Positions 1-5,740 of a stretch of 9,965 bases of DNA are shown in pieces; the stretch's first letter is position 1; every line of letters begins with the position of its first letter. The notes beneath the pieces were generated by a model that saw nothing but the letters and a program-made list of their open reading frames with translations, was not told where the DNA came from and did not search any database. The stretch is taken from the NCBI GenBank assembly GCA_000024525.1, contig CP001773.1, forward strand, positions 1-9,965, in the 5' to 3' direction. Both the position numbers and the translations under genes were made by a program. Origin of the DNA: Spirosoma linguale DSM 74 (lineage in GTDB: Bacteria; Bacteroidota; Bacteroidia; Cytophagales; Spirosomataceae).

Positions 1-372
1 TCATGACCTTTCTTTCGGAGTCAGCACAGCAACATTTAACCCTTCACCAAGAGTGAAGCGGCCGCCCAAAAGATCATCAAAGCTAAAAAAAGCAAGTCTT
101 TTTCCCGTTTTAATCCCTTAACATAATGTACATTTATACAACACCTCACCGAAAAGTACAAAAAACAACGGGGCAAAAAAAGGGTGGAAAAGGGGATAAA
201 AACGGCGGCTACTGCTTAGCAAAACGACCCCTATTTACTAACTTCGTCAGGGTGCCCAAAAATTGCTAACTAAATTTATAGTTTGCCGCCCTCTGCTCTT
301 TTCCCTGTTTTGGTGTTTTTGTTTTTTTTGCTTTTTCTCTCCCCTTTGTCACCTTCTCAGGCGTCAGCTCCT

Positions 373-413
373 TTCTGGATTTCGCGTTAGCTCCCTAGAA
401 GCCGTTTTTTTTT
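373..413 (+). terminator. Possible intrinsic terminator before the iterons
   Basis: A weak hairpin (TTCT and GGA pairing with TCC and AGAA, with a 2-nt bulge) is followed after GCCG by nine T at 405-413. This is the normal order for a rightward rho-independent terminator and could shield the origin from read-through. The stem is short and imperfect, so the call is tentative. Confidence 0.3.
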
Positions 414-500
414 ACAACACAACTTTTGTGTATTTGTAATATTTGTTCTATTTGAGGAGGCCGTAACAACCTGTAAATCATTAAATTAAAGGCTGAAAAA

Positions 501-611
501 GAAACGTTTGGTGTGTGAAAAGAAACGTTTGGTGTGTGAAAAGAAACGTTTGGTGTGTGAAAAGAAACGTTTGGTGTGTGAAAAAGAAACGTTTGGTGTG
601 TGAAAAGAAAC
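501..611 (+). repeat. Iteron array, five 21-bp direct repeats plus a partial copy
   Basis: The unit is GAAACGTTTGGTGTGTG followed by four A. Copies start at 501, 522, 543, 564 and 586, and a truncated copy (GAAAC) starts at 607. Spacing is exactly 21 bp except between the fourth and fifth copies, where one extra A makes it 22. Every unit contains the 8-bp palindrome AAACGTTT. A 21-bp period is two helical turns, so bound initiator molecules would sit on one face of the DNA. The array ends 57 bp before the rep start. In Rep_3 plasmids such repeats bind the initiator and set copy number and autoregulation. That role is inferred; the repeats themselves are directly visible. Confidence 0.95.
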
Positions 612-667
612 AGTATATCTAAACTGTTTTATAATTTAGTTATTATTGCCAATAAATCGTTAAAATA

Positions 668-1642
668 ATGGAAACCACTGTACAGGTAAGACAGCATAAT
701 GCCATTACAAATGCCCGCTATGAGTACTCAGAGCTACAGTTAGATATCTTCCTGTACTTGCTATCAAAGCTTCGTAAGAACCAGCCAGATGGCGTTTATG
801 AAGTATCAGTGATTGAGATGAGTAAGCTAACAGGGAAAAAGTATGACTACCAAAAATTGCGCTCAGCTACCGAAGGTATGGGGAGCCGCATGTTTGAAAT
901 ACCCAATGAGACTGACAAGAAGGGGCGGCAAGTATGGCGACAAATGTGGATGTTTGATAGAGTTGATTACGTTCATGGAACGGGAGTTATTGAGGTTGAA
1001 TTCACTCGGACCATTCAACCTTACTTATTTGATTTGAAGGCTACTTTCACCTCTTTTCAACTCTACTCAGCTCTGCGTTTAGGCAGTAAACATGCTAAAC
1101 GCATCTACACTCTATGTAGCCAATGGAAGGACAAAGGGCGAACACCAGAGTACATTATTGAGGATTTAAAGCGAATGATTGGGTTAGTCAATGAAAAAGG
1201 AGATGAAGAATATAGTCCATTCTCAATGTTTAGAAAGAGAGTACTAGATGAATCAGTCAAGCAAATCAATCAATACACTGACTTGCAGATTGGGTACACC
1301 CTCGAAAAGAAAGGCCGTAGCTTCAAGAATATCACATTCACCATTAAGACTCAACCTTTAGCAGTAGTTTTACCTGTAGAGAACGAAGCCATTAGAGTAG
1401 GGGCGGCTCCGGTGGGCGTTATCGACCAGCATTATCGAAACGCCCGGCTATTGCTCGAAAAGTGGAACATCAAACGGGCTGATGTGGTCAATCAGATTAT
1501 GAACTCGGCCGAATTGATCCAAGAAGTCAACAAGTTTGCTTACGAGTTGCAGACAGGAAAGGTTAAAGTGGAAAAGAACGTGGCAGGTTACCTGCTTACC
1601 CGGTTGGGACTCAAACAGCCAAAGGGGGTAAAAAATGACTGA
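668..1642 (+). CDS. Plasmid replication initiator, Rep_3 (RepB) family
   Basis: 324 aa. It binds the upstream iterons and opens the plasmid origin. The N-terminal half (about residues 10-120) has the opening ITNARYEYSELQLDIFLYLL and a SKLTGKKYDYQKL segment typical of the first winged-helix domain of Rep_3 initiators. The second winged helix (about 128-228) carries SFQLYSALRLGSKHAKRIYTL and then FRKRVLDESVKQINQYTD, LEKKGR and ITFTI, which match the family's C-terminal DNA-binding domain. The tail after 235 is specific to this protein. The ATG at 668 follows the iterons with an AT-rich, A-rich leader and no clear Shine-Dalgarno, as expected in Bacteroidota. Its stop overlaps the next gene's start by 8 nt, so the two are probably co-transcribed. 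Autoregulation through the iterons is likely but not shown. Family assignment is confident; an exact subfamily is not claimed. Confidence 0.93.
   Translation: METTVQVRQHNAITNARYEYSELQLDIFLYLLSKLRKNQPDGVYEVSVIEMSKLTGKKYDYQKLRSATEGMGSRMFEIPNETDKKGRQVWRQMWMFDRVDYVHGTGVIEVEFTRTIQPYLFDLKATFTSFQLYSALRLGSKHAKRIYTLCSQWKDKGRTPEYIIEDLKRMIGLVNEKGDEEYSPFSMFRKRVLDESVKQINQYTDLQIGYTLEKKGRSFKNITFTIKTQPLAVVLPVENEAIRVGAAPVGVIDQHYRNARLLLEKWNIKRADVVNQIMNSAELIQEVNKFAYELQTGKVKVEKNVAGYLLTRLGLKQPKGVKND
1624..1634 (+). promoter_or_regulatory. Strong GGGGG ribosome binding site for the brnT-like gene
   Basis: AAGGGGGTAAAAA precedes the ATG at 1635, inside the end of rep. A purine-rich GGGGG core 7-8 nt before the start is unusual here because most starts in this window lack any Shine-Dalgarno. 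It supports the 1635 start and suggests translational coupling to rep. Confidence 0.5.
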
Positions 1643-1955
1643 ATTTCAGTGGGATGAGGGTAGTATCAAGCACATTATTCAGGATTACCCCGACCGGGAT
1701 AATTCAATTAGTGAGGTCGAAAGTGTCTTCGCTGATCCCTATGCGCTCATTAAATTCTCCCGCCTGGGACCCGACGGTGAAGAGCGATTTCAGGCCATTG
1801 GACTATCGAACCGGTTTCGGGTCTGTTCCGTTGTGTATGTGATCAGAAATGGTCAAATTCGCCCCATTAGTTGCTGGCCATCCAAAGCTAAAATTAGAAA
1901 CGAGTATGCTCAAAACGTCAAACAAAAGCAGCAAGCGAGTGGTGACCGTGATTAA
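1635..1955 (+). CDS. brnT: BrnT-like RNase toxin of a toxin-antitoxin pair
   Basis: 106 aa. BrnT toxins are small RelE-fold ribonucleases that stop translation and are held inactive by an antitoxin encoded just downstream. Visible family marks are FQWDEG (4-9) at the N-terminus, VFADPYAL (31-38), GEERFQAIGLS (48-58), the strand VVYVI (66-70) and the basic C-terminal block RPISCWPSKAKIRNEY (76-91), in the family's usual order and length. The segment after the first helix (YPDRDNSISEVE) differs from the common KHGVSFEEA form, so this is a divergent branch. The start overlaps the rep stop by 8 nt and a strong GGGGG ribosome site lies upstream, which ties toxin expression to rep. The toxin-first gene order is that of brnTA operons. 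I have not assigned catalytic residues one by one. Confidence 0.85.
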   Translation: MTEFQWDEGSIKHIIQDYPDRDNSISEVESVFADPYALIKFSRLGPDGEERFQAIGLSNRFRVCSVVYVIRNGQIRPISCWPSKAKIRNEYAQNVKQKQQASGDRD

Positions 1956-2091
1956 AAACGAGCACACCAAAGAGCAGATGAACGCCCTCGATGATGAATG
2001 GCTCAACAACAAGGGGCCAATTATGACCCTGGCCGAAACGTTGGCGTATGCGGCTGAAAAAGCCAAAAACCGGGCTACCGGTGCGTCCTGA
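1906..2091 (+). CDS. Small ORF overlapping brnT, candidate antitoxin not resembling BrnA
   Basis: About 61 aa from the ATG at 1906; an alternative ATG at 1849 would give 80 aa but lies wholly inside the conserved core of the toxin gene, so I prefer 1906. It overlaps the end of brnT by 50 bp in another frame, an arrangement expected of a translationally coupled antitoxin. The protein is basic at its N-terminus (KTSNKSSKRVV), has a charged middle (KNEHTKEQMNALDDEW) and an alanine-rich helical end (LAETLAYAAEKAKNRA). I see no clear ribbon-helix-helix or other DNA-binding motif and no similarity to BrnA by eye. The antitoxin role is inferred only from position and size. It ends 6 nt before the convergent mobilization operon. 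Confidence 0.6.
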   Translation: MLKTSNKSSKRVVTVIKNEHTKEQMNALDDEWLNNKGPIMTLAETLAYAAEKAKNRATGAS

Positions 2092-2097
2092 ATCAGC

Positions 2098-2718
2098 TCA
2101 CCCTTTTTTCTTCCCCTTGACGCGCGGTTTCCCCTCTAGTTGATTCGCCTGGTCGGATAAGGCTTTAGCTTGCTCGGCAGCCTGGGCCGCTAGAGCCCGT
2201 TTCTCGTCGGCCTGTTCCTGCTCGACAACCCATTTGCTCACCCCGGCCGGATCCTTGGCGAATAGCCCTTCGATGTAGCTGTAAAAATTGGGGTCTTGCT
2301 GCTTAAGGTAGCGAACGCGCCAATCCGCCGTCCAGTAAGCCGCTCGGAACTGGTCTCTCTCCCCTTTCCAATCCAAAGCTAGCCAACTCAACCCGGCCAC
2401 CAGGACGACCATCAGCCCGAACATATACCCACCATAGCGAACGTATTGACTCATTGTGTAGTCCGGGCGTTGACGGATTAATTGCTTCACTTGGCTCAAG
2501 TCGGCCCGAACCTGCGCCAGCTCATCGACCGCCACAGGAGTTGGGGGAGAACTGGCTAATTGCTTTTCCAAAGACGCGACTGCTTTGGCCAGTTCACTCA
2601 GATCATCCTTACTGGCTAGTTTAGAGATCGACGCCGTTAACTTCTCAACGTCGCTCAAAATGCCCTCCAGTAATTCGCCCACTAAATCACCACTAGGCGG
2701 GGTTTTCTTGTTTTCCAT
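2098..2718 (-). CDS. Membrane-anchored mobilization accessory protein (MobB-like in layout)
   Basis: 206 aa. The N-terminal part (about 10-85) is helical and heptad-like (ELLEGILSDVEKLTASISKL, then LAKAVASLEKQL, then DLSQVKQLI), which suggests a coiled coil. One clear membrane segment lies at about 96-116 (GYMFGLMVVLVAGLSWLALDW). The C-terminal third is soluble, with an Ala/Gln/Glu-rich helix (163-195) and a basic end (KPRVKGKKKG). It starts 1 nt after the relaxase stop and is the last gene of the mob operon. Its coiled-coil plus single-membrane-helix design resembles the ColE1 MobB type, which helps the relaxosome reach the mating channel. I infer that role from layout and position, not from recognised sequence homology. 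Confidence 0.7.
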   Translation of the reverse strand: MENKKTPPSGDLVGELLEGILSDVEKLTASISKLASKDDLSELAKAVASLEKQLASSPPTPVAVDELAQVRADLSQVKQLIRQRPDYTMSQYVRYGGYMFGLMVVLVAGLSWLALDWKGERDQFRAAYWTADWRVRYLKQQDPNFYSYIEGLFAKDPAGVSKWVVEQEQADEKRALAAQAAEQAKALSDQANQLEGKPRVKGKKKG

Positions 2719-2719
2719 C

Positions 2720-3604
2720 TCACATGCTCAGGCCACGCCCGCGTTTAAGCTGTTTTTCTTCGTTTTGCGGGCTTATCGTCAATTCCTGGGCCTTCGCTAG
2801 CTCCCGCTGCTGCGAAAGCTCCAGAGCTCGTTTATGGGCGTTCAAGCCTAGTTCTTGCTGAATCTGACCCAAGCCTAGGTTTTGGTGTAGCTTAGAGCCT
2901 TTGAAGGCCACCCGTAGGGCCTCTCCGTTTTCGTCCTGGCTCACGCGCTCAAAGCTCACCCCCCGCGCTTGACCCGCCTTATCCCGGTTGACGATCAACT
3001 CAATTCCACGCTGAGCCAGATTAGCCCGTAATTCATTGGAGGTGGTGGACAGCTCCAGGCTCTGGCGTACATCGTTGCGCATTTCCAGACGGTAACGGTC
3101 AGCCTGGGGTAAGTGCTCGATACCCAGCCGGTAGCCTTGCTCCTTCATCAGCGTTAGGCGGTGCTGCTGCTCCATCGCCCGTAGTAGCTTCTCGGACCGA
3201 CTAAAGTTGTGGCTGTCGCTGACCGTGTGCCCGTCGTTGGCCACCCGGTTGGCAATGATATGAAAATGAGTGTGGGCGGTATCGTAGTGCTGGATCACCA
3301 CGTACTGCGATTGGTCCAGGCCCATCCCTTTCAGGTAGTCCGTCGCCACCTGCTCAATAAGCTGCGGTTCCTGTAGAAGCCGGGCCTCGTCCTGGGGATC
3401 GAAGCTAACCGCCGTGTGCCACACGCTGCGGCTCAGCTCCGGATTAAGCATAGCCTGACGGGTGAAATCGGCGACCATCCCTTTCAGATCGTAATCGCGC
3501 ACGCCCTGGCTCAGCAGCACTTGGCCCTTACCGAGTTCAACTTTTTCCATGTTGTACTGACAGCAGCCCTTGAAGCTGCGGCCAACGCTGGTTTTGGCGA
3601 TCAT
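2720..3604 (-). CDS. mobA: Relaxase / mobilization nuclease, MOBP type (MobA)
   Basis: 294 aa. It would nick the plasmid at oriT, stay covalently bound to the 5' end and lead the strand into a recipient through a helper conjugation machine. The N-terminus MIAKTSVGRSFKGCCQYNME is the classic start of PF03432 relaxases, with Tyr17 the likely catalytic tyrosine. His63 sits in the WHTAVSF strand. The metal-binding motif is clear: HYDTAHTHFHIIANRV at 106-121, with His111, His113 and His115 as the histidine triad. After residue 180 the protein is helical and ends in a short basic tail (KRGRGLSM); there is no primase or helicase domain, so it is compact. It overlaps mobC by 4 nt (ATGA) and is followed 1 nt later by the membrane accessory gene. 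The nuclease core looks intact. Confidence 0.92.
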   Translation of the reverse strand: MIAKTSVGRSFKGCCQYNMEKVELGKGQVLLSQGVRDYDLKGMVADFTRQAMLNPELSRSVWHTAVSFDPQDEARLLQEPQLIEQVATDYLKGMGLDQSQYVVIQHYDTAHTHFHIIANRVANDGHTVSDSHNFSRSEKLLRAMEQQHRLTLMKEQGYRLGIEHLPQADRYRLEMRNDVRQSLELSTTSNELRANLAQRGIELIVNRDKAGQARGVSFERVSQDENGEALRVAFKGSKLHQNLGLGQIQQELGLNAHKRALELSQQRELAKAQELTISPQNEEKQLKRGRGLSM

Positions 3605-3966
3605 CCCTCGGCGGATTTGTTTAGGAGTTGACTTAATTGGTGCAGCAGCCGATTGGCTTCGATGGCAATGCTGCGGATACCGTCGGCGTTGGCTTTGTGA
3701 GCGATCTGGTTGAGATTGCTCCCTAACCGGGCCACCTGGTTTAACGTTTCGTTCTCCTGGGCACTCAGCCGGGCCTGGGCCTTGCCGGTAAGCACCATTT
3801 GCCGACCGTAGTCCGACAGATTCAGACCCGCTTTCTCCGCCCGTTTACTCAACGCTAGCTTCTCGATCTTGGTCAGGCAAACCGTGATTTGCTGGTCGCG
3901 TTTGGTCACGCTGGGCGGGCGACCACCCTTCTTTTTAACCGGTTCGGACGGATTCATAGCGAACAA
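3601..3966 (-). CDS. mobC: MobC-family relaxosome accessory protein
   Basis: 121 aa from ATG 3966; an ATG three codons in (MNPSEP) is an equally possible start. MobC proteins bind oriT, help the relaxase open the strands and often repress their own operon. Seen here: a basic, GRPP-containing start (KKKGGRPPSVTKRDQQ), a strand ITVCLTKIE leading into two helices (EKLALSKRAEKAGLNLSDYG) that form a ribbon-helix-helix-like unit, and the family hallmark LGSNLNQIAHKAN at 81-93 followed by a C-terminal helix. It is the first gene of the leftward mob operon, overlapping mobA by 4 nt. A GC-rich hairpin at 3984-4001, 17 bp upstream, is a natural place for MobC to bind. Confidence 0.9.
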   Translation of the reverse strand: MFAMNPSEPVKKKGGRPPSVTKRDQQITVCLTKIEKLALSKRAEKAGLNLSDYGRQMVLTGKAQARLSAQENETLNQVARLGSNLNQIAHKANADGIRSIAIEANRLLHQLSQLLNKSAEG

Positions 3967-4140
3967 AGTGAGCGGGTTTTGTACCCCCGACAGTCGGAGG
4001 GGGGACAGCCGTTTAAGACCGGAAAAACAACGCGCAGCGGAGGTTTTTTAGGGCTTAAACATGGCTGGCTACGCAATCACACGAGCAAAGTTAGCACGCG
4101 CCAGCTACTCCGCAAGGAGAACCGTTTCATTATTCTCTTT
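3967..4140. other. Candidate oriT and mob operon control region
   Basis: This gene-free stretch lies directly upstream of mobC, the usual place for a MOBP oriT. It contains three inverted repeats. A GC hairpin at 3984-4001 has CCC+CCGA pairing with TCGG+GGG around CAG, with one bulged A. TAGC (4092-4095) pairs with GCTA (4104-4107) around an ACGCGCCA centre. Directly next to it, CTCC (4108-4111) and GGAG (4116-4119) close a GCAA loop. Stacked inverted repeats beside a GC-rich ACGCGC core are what a relaxase recognition and nic region looks like. I do not recognise an exact nic consensus, so the limits and nic position are unknown. Confidence 0.5.
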
Positions 4141-4146
4141 TGTTAA

Positions 4147-4176
4147 TTGAGTAACTAATAAAGTAAAGTACTTTAT
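4147..4176 (+). promoter_or_regulatory. Candidate Bacteroidota promoter with a 12-bp palindrome before the OMP gene
   Basis: TTG at 4147-4149 is followed after 19 nt by TACTTTAT at 4169-4176, close to the Bacteroidota pattern TTTG-N19-TAnnTTTG. The -7 element overlaps a perfect palindrome, TAAAGTACTTTA (4164-4175), which could be an operator. The inferred transcript start is only a few bases before the ATG at 4191. Tentative, as the last -7 base does not match. Confidence 0.35.
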
Positions 4177-4190
4177 ACCAAAAACAATAT

Positions 4191-4823
4191 ATGAAGACGC
4201 TATTAATTGGACTAACACTAAGCCTTGTAATGCCCTTGATGGGTAAGGCACAAACCGAAAAAGGACGGTGGACAATTGGTACTCAGTTAGGCAACTTCAC
4301 CTACCAGAAACAGGAGAATGGCTATAGCTATTTTACTGGTAGCGTAAGTCCATCAGTTGGTTATTTTGTGACCGATGGCTTAGTTGTCGGAACAGGAATT
4401 CCACTTAGTTTTGGTTCCACGAGGTATGGTCAATATTATGCTAGCTTCTATAATCTTCGTCAAAATAGCGTTTCAATTGGCCTAGCTCCTTTCATACGTT
4501 ACTATTTTGGACAAGCCAAGTTAAAGCCATTTGTAGGTATAGCTTACAGTTATAGTCGTACTACTGGTAATTCTAAAACTGACACAGCAGGCGGATCAGA
4601 GTCAAAAACAAAAGGGTACACAACGGCTTTTACCCCTACTATTGGTTTAGCTTATTTCGTTACACGAAATCTGGGCTTAACGGCTAGTCTGAACTACAAT
4701 ATAAATCATGTAGAATACAACACGGTTCAGACATCACCGAATACGCCAGGCGCTTCTATGGCTAATTACACGTCACGCTTGGCATCATTGGCAATTGGCT
4801 TCCAAATCTTTCTAGGTAAATAG
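4191..4823 (+). CDS. Small outer-membrane beta-barrel protein
   Basis: 210 aa. A signal peptide is clear: MKTLLIGLTLSLVMPLMGKA, with cleavage near KAQ-TEKG at residues 19-22. The rest alternates polar and aromatic/hydrophobic residues in about eight strand-like stretches (for example YSYFTGSVSPSVGYFV, VSIGLAPFIRYYFG, LKPFVGIAYSYSRTTG, LASLAIGFQIFLGK), as in the OMP_b-brl (PF13505-type) porin-like family. Typical hairpin turns are Asn/Gly/Lys-rich, and the end GFQIFLGK has a phenylalanine near the C-terminus. It would sit in the outer membrane; no substrate can be named. The gene is AT-rich compared with the mob operon and stands alone, converging on the RHH gene with a 6-nt gap. Confidence 0.85.
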   Translation: MKTLLIGLTLSLVMPLMGKAQTEKGRWTIGTQLGNFTYQKQENGYSYFTGSVSPSVGYFVTDGLVVGTGIPLSFGSTRYGQYYASFYNLRQNSVSIGLAPFIRYYFGQAKLKPFVGIAYSYSRTTGNSKTDTAGGSESKTKGYTTAFTPTIGLAYFVTRNLGLTASLNYNINHVEYNTVQTSPNTPGASMANYTSRLASLAIGFQIFLGK

Positions 4824-4829
4824 ACGTGT

Positions 4830-5150
4830 TCACCCAAATACTCTTTGCCAAAAGCTTTTCTTGCCTTGTTCAGGCATCCGGTTGGCAATCCCTTCAACCA
4901 TCTTAGTTAAGTGGTCAATCTGGTTCTGAATGTCTACCGGAGCGGCTGGTAGTTGGGTCTGGGTAAGCTGGCTCTGGGCAAAGCTGCGGAAATCTTCATT
5001 AATGTATTGGCCGATGGTCTTACCAACTCGCTCTGCGGCCTTCTCGATCACGGAGCGGGTATCTCGTTCAACTCCGCGAATTGACCAAGTAACAGGTCCT
5101 TCGCTCTTGAGCTGTGACTCTGCATTTTTGGGCTGTGGCTCTGCTTTCAT
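4830..5150 (-). CDS. Ribbon-helix-helix DNA-binding protein, candidate single-protein plasmid partition factor
   Basis: 106 aa. Residues 20-27 (VTWSIRGV) form the expected beta strand, 28-42 (ERDTRSVIEKAAERV) helix A, GKT the turn and 46-60 (IGQYINEDFRSFAQS) helix B: a complete ribbon-helix-helix unit. A Pro/Ala/Gln linker follows, then a heptad-like helix at 72-92 (VDIQNQIDHLTKMVEGIANR) and a basic amphipathic tail (GKKSFWQRVFG) that could touch a membrane or partner. The N-terminal 19 residues look disordered. Directly upstream are six copies of TGTAAGACA, very probably its binding site and possibly a centromere. There is no ParA or ParM gene in the window. StbA of R388 and Par of pSK1 are precedents for one-gene stability systems. 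It could instead be only an autoregulated repressor. Confidence 0.75.
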   Translation of the reverse strand: MKAEPQPKNAESQLKSEGPVTWSIRGVERDTRSVIEKAAERVGKTIGQYINEDFRSFAQSQLTQTQLPAAPVDIQNQIDHLTKMVEGIANRMPEQGKKSFWQRVFG

Positions 5151-5154
5151 AGTA

Positions 5155-5270
5155 TGTCTTACACAATGTAAGACACATAATTAGGCAAAATTTGGGCTTG
5201 TAAGACAGAATCACAAAAATGTAAGACACGTATAACTGCTTGTAAGACATCCGGCTGATTTTGTCTTACA
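5155..5270. repeat. Six TGTAAGACA repeats upstream of the RHH gene (operator / putative parS)
   Basis: Exact 9-bp copies lie at 5155-5163 (inverted), 5167-5175, 5199-5207, 5220-5228, 5241-5249 and 5262-5270 (inverted). The first two form a perfect palindrome with a 3-bp centre (CAA). Copies three to six begin at 5199, 5220, 5241 and 5262, exactly 21 bp apart, which is two turns of the helix. The nearest copy is 4 bp from the RHH start codon, so binding would cover the promoter and leader. Six exact copies of a 9-mer within 116 bp, with fixed phasing, is far beyond chance and fits cooperative binding by an RHH protein. Confidence 0.9.
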
Positions 5271-5345
5271 CAACATAACATCACTTGTATAACAACTTTT
5301 CCAACTGTTTACTAAGACGCAAGGTCTACTTGAAAAAGTAAGATT

Positions 5346-5729
5346 ATGACGCTCTATCAAATCTTTTTCCTGACAGCAGGTAGTTTGCTTATCGGTTGTA
5401 AAGGGGAGGATATTCTCACCAGCTGTAGCTCTAAGCCAACAGAAGTAATTAGTCAACAACTGGTTAAAGCTCAAGGAACAGTAAAGCAATATGGGTCGTC
5501 TGATCAGTTCTACATAAAGCTCAATAAGTGCTCGGACTGTCGTACTATTCGACCCAATCCACCAGGTTTATCGGCTCCTGCTAATCCCTGTAATCTGCCT
5601 GAATCCTTTCAAAAGGACGGTCTATCTATTGATTTTAGTGGGATAGTTAGGATTGATACGACATTGAACTACTCAGCGATTGATATATCTGGCATACCCT
5701 TACAACTGACTTCCATTAAGCTTCGATAA
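5346..5729 (+). CDS. Small predicted lipoprotein of unknown function
   Basis: 127 aa. The N-terminus MTLYQIFFLTAGSLLIGCKG is a lipoprotein signal with lipobox L-I-G-C and lipidated Cys18, so the mature protein would be membrane-anchored. The mature part has paired cysteines (CSDC around residues 57-60), a Pro-rich stretch (RPNPPGLSAPANPC) and then NLPESFQKDGLSIDFSGIV, a strand-turn-strand pattern seen in small Bacteroidota lipoproteins; I cannot name a family with confidence. The start at 5346 is the one that gives the signal peptide. It runs away from the RHH gene, with the TGTAAGACA repeats in the divergent region, so it could share their control. It ends 11 nt before the convergent PAP2 gene. 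Confidence 0.7.
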   Translation: MTLYQIFFLTAGSLLIGCKGEDILTSCSSKPTEVISQQLVKAQGTVKQYGSSDQFYIKLNKCSDCRTIRPNPPGLSAPANPCNLPESFQKDGLSIDFSGIVRIDTTLNYSAIDISGIPLQLTSIKLR

Positions 5730-5740
5730 TTTCTTTACTT

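Larger units (their letters stand above)
1..667. other. Gene-free origin region (putative oriV) upstream of rep
   Basis: I see no convincing coding sequence in the first 667 bases. The region has long T/A homopolymer-rich stretches (for example the T-rich pyrimidine run around 297-355 and the T tract at 405-413), an iteron array at 501-606 and an AT-rich stretch at 612-667 directly before the initiator gene. This layout (iterons, AT-rich DNA, then a Rep_3 gene) is the usual one for iteron plasmids, so I infer that replication starts here. I looked for a convincing consensus DnaA box and did not find one. A CAT at 2-4 could be a leftward start codon running off the edge, but too little is visible to call it. 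Confidence 0.7.

Noticed and set aside
501..606. CRISPR array
   Set aside because: Units are contiguous with no unique spacers and lie next to a Rep_3 gene, so they are iterons.
1803..2066. Leftward open frame across brnT and the small ORF
   Set aside because: It is antisense to the conserved toxin core, has no family features and is best explained as a mirror of the coding strand.
3869..4146. Rightward open frames over the mobC start and upstream region
   Set aside because: They overlap mobC and the oriT candidate and show no recognisable protein pattern.
5068..5489. Leftward cysteine-rich frames over the TGTAAGACA repeats
   Set aside because: Composition follows the DNA repeats (repeated CLT-type residues) and the frames overlap two better genes; not protein repeats.
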